DNA of 64,000 nt from Adiantum capillus-veneris (Eukaryota; Streptophyta; Polypodiopsida; Polypodiales; Pteridaceae), in the NCBI GenBank assembly GCA_014529385.2, contig CM043956.1, positions 86,107,721 to 86,171,720 of the forward strand, read 5' to 3'. A program made the position numbers and the translations under genes. The notes beneath the pieces were generated by a model that searched no databases, had not been told where the DNA came from, and was given only the letters and a program-made list of their open reading frames with translations. Positions 45,826-54,358 of this stretch are shown one piece after another; the first letter of the stretch is position 1, and each line of letters opens with the position of its first letter.

Positions 45826-47792
45826 CAGAGTGCCCTATTAGGCTTCAAAAGAATGCTGCACAGATGCAAATGAATCAAGGGATCACGTCTGCAATGCCAA
45901 TACTCACATGTAATCGTTGTGGCATAGATCACTTGATTGCCCAATGCCCCTATAACCCAAATGCGCCTAAAATCACACCCCTAAATTTGGTTGAAATTGC
46001 TAGTGTGACATCGCCAATACCACCCGTCGCACCCGCTTATGCGATTACACGGTCCATGCTTCAAGGGCCAGGCCATATCCTCGAAGAGAGAGATACCGCG
46101 TCAGTTATCCAAGCAAAGAAAAAGAAGACACGAAGGAAGAGGTTGCAGAATACGGAAAATTCAAAGCCAAGTTCCAAAACAAACATAGGAACAGGAGATG
46201 ACCCCGTGTATATGAATGACCTCGAGGATGATTCAGATTCAGTCGAGACAATGGAGACTAGAACCAATACCACAAAGGGAAAGACCGACAAAGAAAACCG
46301 TAACATGGAACCAAATGAAAACCATAAAGAGCCTTTGAAAACACCACAAGTGTTTCCAAATCCAATCCAAGACCCCCAAGATAAACCGCAGGGGCAAAAA
46401 GGGAAGAATCGTAAAAAGAAGATTGGGACGTACCCAAACCCAGTAGACGAGATTGAGCAGGTGAAACATCTAAGAGGTTTAGTGGAGGAGACTCAAAGGA
46501 AACTAGAACCAGAACCCATGCATGTCAAAATTCATGACACAGTGTTTCCCACGCAAGTTCATCCACCCCACATGAACCATAGACCGTTAGCCATATCTAG
46601 TATCATCCAAGAAGGGAGTGAGGACAGGACATCAAAAAGTGAGCATACACCTTTCTTGTTGGAAAGGATGTTTAACGAAGGAATACCTGATCCCATTGAG
46701 GAATATGAGATTCCATCCTCACCAGTTCCTAGTCAAGGACCTACACCCTACAAAATGCCAATGAATGTTGCCAAACTAGTGGACTTCATGTCTTCTGAGG
46801 TCCGAACCACGATCATAGCAAAGTTGTATGGAGATCATGAGTTATTCCTTGCACTTCGAGCATTCCTTAACGGAGAGCTACGAACGGTATTACCGCAGTT
46901 TGCGCAACCAAATAGGCCTGACTCGATTATGATTGATGAGGAAAATCATGTGCAATCACTTGACTTAGATGGACACGAGTCTGTGATCGAGGTACCCATT
47001 AACGAATTAGGGCAGTATTTTGAAGGCGACGAGTCTAATGCGACCCTACCCATCACTACCAAGGGATTAACTATAAAGGGAATTCTTGATGGTGGTGCGG
47101 GAGCTAGCATCGTTACAAAAGATTGTTGGGAATCCATGGGAAAACCCCGCCTCAGTGTTACTAACATTGTGGTAAAGATGGCAAATGGTACCATAGCCAA
47201 ACCTATGGGGATGCTCAAGGATCTTAAGATCAAAGTTCTAGGACACAAGGTACGACACACATTCATTGTAATGGATTTCTCTAAACACCTTATGTCATAT
47301 GAGATGATTTTAGGACGACCATTCATGAGGGAAGCACAAATGGTTCATGATTGGTCTAAAAATCATGTCTATTTGCAATTCCAAGACTCTGTCCTTAGAG
47401 TGGATTTGGTGACTGGTAAGGTACACCCCTTGGGGAGTAAAACCATTATTGATCATCGCTCTGACACCACAGTTCACTCGGCCCCACTACAATATTGTTA
47501 CACTTGTAAGAAGGATACAGACATTGGCCAAGATTCTCCTTATATGGATATCCTACCTGGGATGACTGAGTCGGAAAATGTGGATTGGGTCCACCTAGCA
47601 TCAACCATAGACACTTGGGGAAATAGGGGGACGACCTGGGTAACACCTGAGGGGGATGAAATGCCTATACCCTTAAATATGCTACGAGCAATGCATATCG
47701 CTTCCGACAAGACTCATCCTAATGTAACGAAGAAAACATACAAGTGGGTCCCTAAAGCTTCTTTAGTGACCATAGCTAGTGCTAAAAAATAG
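45786..47792 (+). CDS. D zinc-knuckle and aspartic protease protein (642 aa from ATG 45864)
   Basis: The frame is open from before 45786, where it encodes the knuckle CYECGGPHRVAEC; the first ATG is 45864, just after it. A second knuckle, CNRCGIDHLIAQC, follows at about 45912. Then comes a long lysine-rich and glutamate-rich linker (KKKKTRRKRLQNTENS, GQKGKNRKKKIG). At about residue 405 the aspartic protease begins: GILDGGAGASIVTKDCWESM, VKMANGTIAKPMGML, FIVMDFSKHL, MILGRPFM. Active site D-G-G-A. It ends AKK-TAG at 47792. RT should follow in a normal element but does not. Confidence 0.82.
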   Translation, partial: PLQCYECGGPHRVAECPIRLQKNAAQMQMNQGITSAMPILTCNRCGIDHLIAQCPYNPNAPKITPLNLVEIASVTSPIPPVAPAYAITRSMLQGPGHILEERDTASVIQAKKKKTRRKRLQNTENSKPSSKTNIGTGDDPVYMNDLEDDSDSVETMETRTNTTKGKTDKENRNMEPNENHKEPLKTPQVFPNPIQDPQDKPQGQKGKNRKKKIGTYPNPVDEIEQVKHLRGLVEETQRKLEPEPMHVKIHDTVFPTQVHPPHMNHRPLAISSIIQEGSEDRTSKSEHTPFLLERMFNEGIPDPIEEYEIPSSPVPSQGPTPYKMPMNVAKLVDFMSSEVRTTIIAKLYGDHELFLALRAFLNGELRTVLPQFAQPNRPDSIMIDEENHVQSLDLDGHESVIEVPINELGQYFEGDESNATLPITTKGLTIKGILDGGAGASIVTKDCWESMGKPRLSVTNIVVKMANGTIAKPMGMLKDLKIKVLGHKVRHTFIVMDFSKHLMSYEMILGRPFMREAQMVHDWSKNHVYLQFQDSVLRVDLVTGKVHPLGSKTIIDHRSDTTVHSAPLQYCYTCKKDTDIGQDSPYMDILPGMTESENVDWVHLASTIDTWGNRGTTWVTPEGDEMPIPLNMLRAMHIASDKTHPNVTKKTYKWVPKASLVTIASAKK

Positions 47793-48380
47793 AAGCCTTG
47801 TAAGAAACGTACCACTCGCTCCAAGAAAAGTAAGAAAATGTTGCGATGGATCCCTAAACGACTATTGGAAGCCCAAGGCTACTATCAAGGAAATGATCAA
47901 ATCTGGGTGCCAAAACGTAGATTGTGCTCTTACCTATCACCTCACCCAAGTGAGCCCAATCCCGTAGCTCCAAAACGAATCAATGATTGTGGAAAGAAAA
48001 AAATCACAGAATGCTACACACCCGCTCCCGAGCTAGTTTGGGTACCAAAGAAAGAACGATTTGTTCCACCTAGCTCAGGAAGGGGGGAGTCCCATGAAGC
48101 TTCTAGCTCCTCATGTAATACATCCATAGAGATAAAAGCTTCTACACAGCCTCCATCTATAGTAGTGGACCTCCATGAAGCTACAAAAGAATCCACACCT
48201 CCCAGTGTTCAAGAATCACCTGATGAACCACTTCAAGTTCCATCCTGGGAGAGTACCTTACCACCCTTGCAAATTGACGAGACACCTAGGGTAATAGAAA
48301 ACTACTGGCAAAAATCCTCACCTATTACCAACTGGAACAATTGGTTTCAAAGGGTGACAAGCTCATTTCAAACGGTATGA
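47793..48380 (+). CDS. D third coding block with repeated W[VI]PK motifs
   Basis: In the same frame as the protease protein, separated by one TAG. Basic start (KPCKKRTTRSKKSKK), then MLRWIPKRLLEAQGYYQ at 47838, QIWVPKRRL and ELVWVPKKERF; one more, YKWVPKAS, lies just before the TAG. So W-V/I-P-K occurs four times in about 130 residues. A serine/proline-rich tail (STQPPSIVVDLHEATKES) ends NWFQRVTSSFQTV at 48380. I do not recognise the domain. Confidence 0.6.
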   Translation, partial: KPCKKRTTRSKKSKKMLRWIPKRLLEAQGYYQGNDQIWVPKRRLCSYLSPHPSEPNPVAPKRINDCGKKKITECYTPAPELVWVPKKERFVPPSSGRGESHEASSSSCNTSIEIKASTQPPSIVVDLHEATKESTPPSVQESPDEPLQVPSWESTLPPLQIDETPRVIENYWQKSSPITNWNNWFQRVTSSFQTV

Positions 48381-50019
48381 TCTACCCAAGGAAGAGGGGA
48401 GTGTTTGTGGACATCCATCATTCACTTGCTTCCCTCTCAACCTTCCTCCCTGACCTCTATATCTCCTAATCTTAGGGAATGTACATATAAAGCTTTATAC
48501 TCACAAAAAAAAAAAAAAAAGAGCAAGAGCAATTAGCAAACGAGTATGCACATTAAAAGTCAAAACATTGACTCAGACCTACACATGTCACATCTGGTAC
48601 AGTGAAATAGAAACCTATGCCATAAAACACCTTTGATCCTTATCACTTGAGTGATGGAGGGTAGGTAAGATTAGTACGATAGGAGTGTTTCTGTTTTAGA
48701 GTTGAGAGATTAGCAAAGTTCTCTTTTCCCACTAATGTGCCTTTGGAGGTATTCCTTTTGTTTCCTAGTGTGTACAGGAGTGTGTTGCTATTGATAGGAT
48801 TTGGACCTTCATGGAACCTTTCTCTCGTTCACACTTCAAATCAAGCGCGACCATCAACACAAATAGGTGTTTTATGTCCATTAGCATTGCCCTTATCTTT
48901 TTGCATCCATGTTTTGTCTGCTTTGATTGTGATTGGTAGCATAATATTCAATGCATTTTCTTAGTATCAAACATTTAATTCAATGTAATGTTTTGTCATA
49001 ATCACTTGTCTAGGTTTAAAAATCAAGCAGTCCGACTAAGCTAGTTTGACCAAGCTAGGTATTAGAAATCTTCTCTTAATACCATGGGGAATGCCTTCCT
49101 AATAAGCAATGGTTACTTAGGTTCTTAATCCGATTTAGGCAGCATTGTGTGAAATGTACTAGGGCTTTCTAGTGGGCTTAACCCTATTGACCTTTAGCTT
49201 AAGTATTATAAAGGGATTTTACTAATGTGATGAGCCTGAGGAGGGTAACAGTGTTATATGACCCCCCAAAGTTACAAAATTTAAATGCTGAAAATGAACA
49301 AACAAAAAATCAAAGTGCCACAATGTAAAATTTTAAACTGGAAGAGAAATCTCAGCTTGATTTGGTACTTCACTCACATGTATTGCCTATGGTACTAGAG
49401 CCCTAGAGGTTCCTAGTGTGGGCGCTTTTCCTTGAAAAGCAAAAAACCCAAGGCATACAAAATAAGCACACACATCAAAATTGAATCAATGTGAAAAGAC
49501 TTTGGGGGGTCAAAGAAAGAGTAATCAGTCAGGCGATGATTTCATGAGAAATTCCTTTTATGGTAGCTTAACTACAAGGTTTTCTAGATATAGCCTCTAG
49601 TCAGCCCTCGAACATGAATACTTGGCTCTCGTGATTAAACAACTTAATTGACCACTGAAAATTAAGAAGCTTACCCATGGTATTAATATTCGATCTCTAG
49701 TGCCTTTCGACCGTTAAATTAGCGACCCCAAACTTGTTTAATTTTTTACCTTTACATCTGTTTATGCATTTGATTACATTGCAATTTAATGTTCATTGCT
49801 GACAAATTGTTTGAAATTCTTTTACCAATCAATGTGTCTACCTAAAATTGCATGTGATTTTTAATTGTATATGAGAATGCAATTACTGTGCCAATGTTGT
49901 TTGATCTTGCAGTGACTTAAGAAGGCTAAGGACATTCATCTCAAATGCTCTTCCACCTCGACGAACCAGCTTCAACTCAATAGCTTCCGAGGACGGAATC
50001 TACATCAGGAAGGGGGGCA
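48381..50019 (+). other. D 3' non-coding region
   Basis: About 1.6 kb, with a poly-A run at 48507-48522 and no frame of note (the longest, 48737-48964, is hydrophobic and unrecognised). RT and integrase would be expected here in an autonomous relative. The polypurine tract AGGAAGGGGGGCA ends at 50019. Confidence 0.6.
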
Positions 50020-50329
50020 TGTTAACCCTCACGGCTCAAGGACACCCTATCGGCTATGACGGACACCATAACCGTATTATTTATGTAAGTAGAGTCAGGC
50101 ACCGGGCTTGTCAGACCAATAGGAAAAGGGTAAGAGTGATCGCCGATGAGAGGCGCACTCTAACTGGGACATTCAAGGGATTAGTTGGCTAAGCATGGGC
50201 GCCCAAGTGTGAATGGGGTGAGCTCATATAAAAGCCAACTAAACCTAATTTTTACTCATTCTCTCATTTGTGCAATAGAAGAGTGCTCTTGCTCCATCTC
50301 CATCTCCATCTTCTTCTTCTTCACCTCCT

Positions 50330-50361
<32 letters not shown>

Positions 50362-50612
50362 GGAGAGTGTGTGTGCGATCGCGCATTACGAAGGCATGAT
50401 GGCGGCGAGGCGGTTGAGCACGGCACGACTGCAGCTTCTTCTTCATCGCGGTGAGGAATCCACCACGAAGGCAAGCGTAGAGCGGTGAGTGACACACCCT
50501 TTGCTCTCTTGAGCTTGCTAGTTTAGGCTTGTTGTGTGCTTGGAGCCATTTGTGGCTCGCACACGGTGTATCGGCAAGTCCCCTGCTTCGACAGTGCGGC
50601 AAGCAGCGCACA
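50020..50612 (+). repeat. 3' LTR of D
   Basis: 593 bp, TGTTAACCCTCACGGC to GCAAGCAGCGCACA. Few substitutions relative to the 5' LTR. TATA box at 50227-50234. Followed by the target duplication CCAAT. Confidence 0.92.
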
Positions 50613-50713
50613 CCAATGCACATATTCAAGAATGTGGGTAATCTACTATGGGACCATCTGACCGGCAAGAAAGATACTTTGGGAGCCAGAGTTGACCTTA
50701 GAAATGTGGACAC
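50613..50713 (+). pseudogene. TNP2-like transposase remnant downstream of D
   Basis: From the CCAAT duplication the transposase frame resumes: MHIFKNVGNLLWDHLTGKKD, TLGARVDLRNVD, then stop. This is the block after the catalytic centre in TNP2-type proteins. At the position where many relatives have MHIEKN, this copy has MHIFKN, so a candidate acidic residue is replaced. The long C-terminal part of TNP2 is absent; TNPA-like sequence follows within a few bases. Confidence 0.7.
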
Positions 50714-50715
50714 TA

Positions 50716-51407
50716 CATACTAAACAAATGGAGTGAAGTACCAAGTGATTTAAAAAATAGAGTCATCAGCATACTTCATGATGAGTTTCCCATTCCAACA
50801 CGGGATCAACGCTTCAATGAAGACCTGATGAAGATTCAAATGCGCGAATAATGCAAACACAAGCGTTCCGAAGTGCAAAAAGCAATCAAGCATGGGTGGA
50901 ATAGGCCAGATTGGCTGGCCAAAGAAGATTGGAAGAATGCGAAGAAAGTAGCGCGTGAGAATCCGACAAGTGGAAGCAACAAAAGGATGCAGCCAGAGCG
51001 CGAGTAGAGGCAGGGAGCTCGCACCACTTGGGGAGCGGTGGATGGGCATCATTTGAGGCCGATTTTGTAAGTGTTTTCGCATTGCTCTTTATGTTCGATA
51101 GTTTAGGGTTTATGAGTTTTTTAATTCTAACATAATGAAATCTTTGTATGTTTTGACAGTGGTCGATGACAGGACGTGATCCCACACCGTACGAGCGCGA
51201 GTACGCACGCAGGAAGGGCTTAAACGCCCTGATGGACATTCTCAGTTCTCGCGGCGGCATGGTTAGTATTAGGGTTTACTCTTTTCTATTTTTTGTATTG
51301 TTTTATAAATGTCGTTATATGTTTATACTTACTGAAAGCTGTCTTATTGTCTTTTTTTGCAGAATCCGACAGATACGCCGCTTGGACGCGATGAGACGTT
51401 TGACTAG
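50716..51407 (+). pseudogene. TNPA-like gene (plant transposase_24 type) with two introns
   Basis: It reads KWSEVPSDLKNRVISILHDE, FNEDLMKIQMRE, stop, KHKRSEVQKAIKHGWNRPDW, WKNAKKVARENPTSGSNKRM. This is the conserved region of the accessory En/Spm protein that binds subterminal repeats. Intron 1 is 51067-51159 and intron 2 is 51262-51362 (both GT-AG). The middle exon encodes MTGRDPTPYEREYARRKGLN and the last ends PTDTPLGRDETFD-TAG at 51407. There are two in-frame stops in the first exon. The 5' end of the gene is missing, and it is joined directly to the TNP2 remnant, so an internal deletion removed the region between. Confidence 0.7.
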
Positions 51408-51779
51408 ACGACGTCAGTTTAGCCGTAGCTAGATAGCATTAGTTTAGGGTTTCTCATAGCTTATGTATTATGAGACGGATTTTATACGTCTTTTTGAACC
51501 ATGTATATTATTACATTTGTCACCGCAGTTCATTTTGCCAATTAATTCTTTATGCCTATGATGTTGTACAATTGTCATTATTACATTTTCCAATCAATTC
51601 ATTTTGCCTATGATGTGTACAATTGTCAATTTTACGCTTGTCAATTTTGCAAACAATGCGTCTTGTGGGTGACTATTTTGGGTCTATTATCTACCCTTGC
51701 ACTTTTTTTAAAAAGTGAATCAAGTACAATATGGTTGATGGGTGGCAGGGCATTCAATGCACTGTCACCAAAAAAAAAT
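51408..51779 (+). other. CACTA C 3' spacer
   Basis: AT-rich with repeated 'tgtacaattgtca' and 'ttttgcctatgatg' phrases (51542-51640). A short frame (51552-51896) is not credible. It probably contains the 3' end of the TNPA-like transcript. Confidence 0.5.
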
Positions 51780-52022
51780 TCTCTCGGGCGTCGCTATAAC
51801 CGTCGCTATTTATGGCTCTATAGCGTCGCTATAGACTTCTGTGTAAACGTCGCTATAACCGCCGCTATGACCGTCGCTATGAGCGTCTCTATATAGCGAT
51901 GCATATAGCGACGCTCTCGTAGCGACACTATTAGCGACGGTTTTAGCGACGCCGGGGGTTATAAAAACCGAGTGTATTTCCGTCGCTAACAGCGTCACAA
52001 GAGCACACAACCTCTTGTAGTG
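51780..52022. repeat. 3' subterminal repeats and TIR of CACTA C
   Basis: About ten exact GTCGCTA or TAGCGAC heptamers lie in some 210 bp, in both orientations and often in pairs (for example GCGTCGCTAT, CCGTCGCTAT, ATAGCGACGC). The same heptamers are at the other end (37694, 37739, 37783). The TIR CCTCTTGTAGTG ends at 52022. Confidence 0.88.
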
Positions 52023-52164
52023 CACTTAGTAACTTTGCTCCAAATCTTACCAAATAGCTGTGTCCTTCTTTGTCATCTTGCCCTATTGACCATCCAATCC
52101 CTGTAGGACTGGTGTAAACTGTCACAATTACTGGCCTTTGATACTCATAGTCTACCTTTCTCAA
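52023..52164 (-). pseudogene. pol: B RNase H, upstream half (right of CACTA)
   Basis: On the minus strand: MRKVDYEYQRPVIVTVYTSP, TGIGWSIGQDDKEGHSYLVR, FGAKLL. It ends at the CACTA target site 52023-52025. The downstream half is at 37670-37366. Family knowledge: this is the first two strands of the RNase H fold. Confidence 0.7.
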
Positions 52165-52219
52165 AGTTGTTTACTGACTGGAGCATCTCCTTTAGCTTTT
52201 TCATGGATTTTACATGTGC

Positions 52220-53104
52220 TTATGTCCATTTAAAATTTTGATTCTTTCTAAGGAGCTGATAAAGAGGATCAGCTACATGTACATAATGTGGAATCCAAAT
52301 AACATAGAAGACACATGCTCCCAAAAAAATTATAACCTCAGTGATGCTAGTGCACGTTTCTTTTATTCTTTGGATGGCATCTACCTTTGTTGGACAAGGT
52401 TTCCTACCATATGGCCCGCACATGTGCCCCACAATGAGCACTTCATTGACACCAAAAATAGACTTTTTCCCTGACAATGTAAGATTCACTTCTTCCAACC
52501 TAGACAAAATTTTATCACAATCATTTATGTGATTTACCACAAACCTGCGACATCCCTTGAGATCCAAAACTTCATCTTTGTCACTTTCTTCACATCCTTT
52601 GATAGGCAAATCATCAATGAAAGGCATTGTGATTTGAGGAATAAAGTCATGTAAGACCTTATTCATCCCATTCATCATACGTGCAACCGAGTTGGTTGCT
52701 CCTTGTGGCAAGGTACACATCCTTACCAAACCCAAAGGTGTCCTCATGGTTGTCAAGTCTCTGCTTTCTATTGCAAGCTAAAATTGATCATACCCTGAGT
52801 AGACATCTCCCATTGAGTAGATTGTCCTCCCTGCAAACGCCTCTGCAAACGCATCCACAATTGGACCTGTACCTACATTTCTAATTGTCACCTTGTTTAC
52901 TGGTTTCATATCTTGGATGAAGCATAGAGAACCATTCTTCTTTGGAACTGTGAACCATCTGTTTGAGTATGGAGCACAAGAAGGCTCCAAGATTCCCATT
53001 TTGATTTTCTCATTCAGTATCTCTACTATCTTTGGAAAATGAGCCTTTGGAACCGGAATAGGCCGCAGATTCCAAGGCACATGAGGTATTGTGAAAATTA
53101 CCAT
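52220..53104 (-). pseudogene. pol: B reverse transcriptase
   Basis: From 53104: IPHVPWNLRPIPVPKAHFPK, MGILEPSCAPYSNRWFTVPK, KNGSLCFIQDMKPVNKVTIR, YSMGDVYSGYDQF and a TAG at about 52778. In the same frame it then reads ESRDLTTMRTPLGLVRMCTL, PQGATNSVARMMNGMNKVLH, TMPFIDDLPIKG (active site) and the thumb VLIVGHMCGPYGRKPCPTKV. The sequence differs strongly from the RTs of E, F and A. By impression it is closer to a group common in fungi; I cannot test this here. One stop breaks an otherwise long frame. Confidence 0.8.
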
Positions 53105-53206
53105 AGGAGCTACAATAGAAGGATCAACACATCCTATTTCTTGTGGCTCAAATGCAAAAGCCTTACCATGCTTTGAAAGAATTTCTTTAACGCACTTTGT
53201 CTCCTC

Positions 53207-53770
53207 CTACGTTAGAAACTCCTCGTGACCAATCTGCAACTCTTGGAAAGACTCCTTCGTGAAGGTATGCCCAATCTTTTTAGGATCCCTCAAACTTGGT
53301 TTTAAAGAAGCATGCTCGATCTTTTCCCTATTGTTAGGTGGTAAGGGTGAAGCTACTGGTTTCACCTTCTTTGCTACACTCTTGTACTTAGTTTCAACAT
53401 GGACTTCTAGGCCAATTTTTTGGATTTCTTTAAAGGATTCTATTACTTCATACATTTCCATAGAGCATACTTCCACAACTTCATTTTCAGGATGCAAACT
53501 AGACTCCATTATAGCATCAAGATCACCCATAGTATCTACAAAAGAAACTTACTCACACAAACCCAAAACATTTTCAGTAGGCTTTAGCAACCCTCTTTTT
53601 CATGCCTATTTGTACATTATGCACATATTGCCTCTCACATCTCTTCAAATCTTCAAGTTTTCTAAAACATACTGATCCATTCCTTGTTACCAAGGAGCTC
53701 GTTGAGAAAGTTTCACCTATTTTTGGATCAAGCAAGACCATTTTTATTTCTGTACCACTGCAATCCCGCT
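53207..53770 (-). pseudogene. pol: B protease-RT linker
   Basis: On the minus strand 53530-53207: MGDLDAIMESSLHPENEVVE, then a lysine-rich region (YKSVAKKVKPVASPLPP). No domain recognised. The stretch 53531-53770 is broken in all frames but continues the protease-side reading. Confidence 0.5.
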
Positions 53771-54358
53771 TTACAATGGTACTTGGCCAAAACCCATAAT
53801 TTCTCTATGATCATGAAACTCTTTGCTCACCTTTGGTAGAGGATGTTCTCTGAGGTTGTCATGATTTCTTTCATGGTTTACACAAACTATGAGAAATTGG
53901 ACCGCTCGTTTACCATCTTTGCTATGTATCCTAGCATATGTTGAACCATCATCCATTACCTTTGTTTCCATTCGAACTCCCACAATGTAGGGCTGTCCAA
54001 GGATGAGATGATATGAAGATGTATCCTGTACAAAGAAGTTCTGGTCAATCTTTACATCACCTATTGTCACCTTCACACTTGGACATGTTGCATACAATTC
54101 AACGGATGAATTGTTTGCCACTTTTACCATCCAGCCATGATTTGTGTCCATCGGCGGCCATTTGCACTTGTTGTAGAGACTCTTTGACATTATGTTTATT
54201 TCTGAACCATGGTCAATCAAGGCAACAAATGGCTCTTCAAGATCACCTACCTTGACCAAAGTTTCTGTAGTAGCCCTTGCCCAGTGACTTCGTGAATAGT
54301 AGCTCCTAGGAATATCTTCAACTTCTTCATCATCATTTGAGAAACGCACTTGCTCCAC
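53771..54358 (-). pseudogene. pol: B aspartic protease
   Basis: 195 codons. The active site reads FVALIDHGSEINIMSKSLY, with D-H-G in place of D-[ST]-G. Then NHGWMVKVANNSSVELYATC, VKVTIGDVKIDQNFFVQDTS, YHLILGQPYIVGVRMETKVM, the typical flap and C-terminal GRPY-like block (GQPY here). The D-H-G form is unusual for an active protease. Confidence 0.75.

Larger units (their letters stand above)
41566..50612 (+). mobile_element. Element D: non-autonomous gag-protease LTR retrotransposon inside CACTA C
   Basis: Two LTRs of exactly 593 bp (41566-42158, 50020-50612) differ at few positions. The perfect target duplication CCAAT is at 41561-41565 and 50613-50617. The PBS TGGTGCCGCTGCCGGGG is of the type common in plant gypsy elements, and a PPT (AGGAAGGGGGGCA) precedes the 3' LTR. 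The internal 7.86 kb encodes gag (779 codons) and a zinc-knuckle/protease/tail protein (642 codons plus 180). No RT, RNase H or integrase can be found in any frame. It is the youngest insertion of the nest by position. It must use enzymes of another element. Confidence 0.9.
37671..52022 (+). mobile_element. Element C: CACTA (En/Spm-type) DNA transposon, 14.35 kb including nested D
   Basis: Perfect 12-bp terminal inverted repeats, CACTACAAGAGG at 37671 and CCTCTTGTAGTG ending at 52022. A 3-bp target duplication CAC is at 37668-37670 and 52023-52025. Both are diagnostic of CACTA elements. Subterminal regions are packed with GTCGCTA/TAGCGAC heptamers. Cargo in order: simple repeats, a HIPP gene fragment (38769-39120), a TNP2-like transposase gene (39820-41565, 50613-50713) split by LTR element D, and a TNPA-like gene (50716-51407). 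Without D the element is about 5.3 kb. It is inserted in the RNase H of B. Confidence 0.93.
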
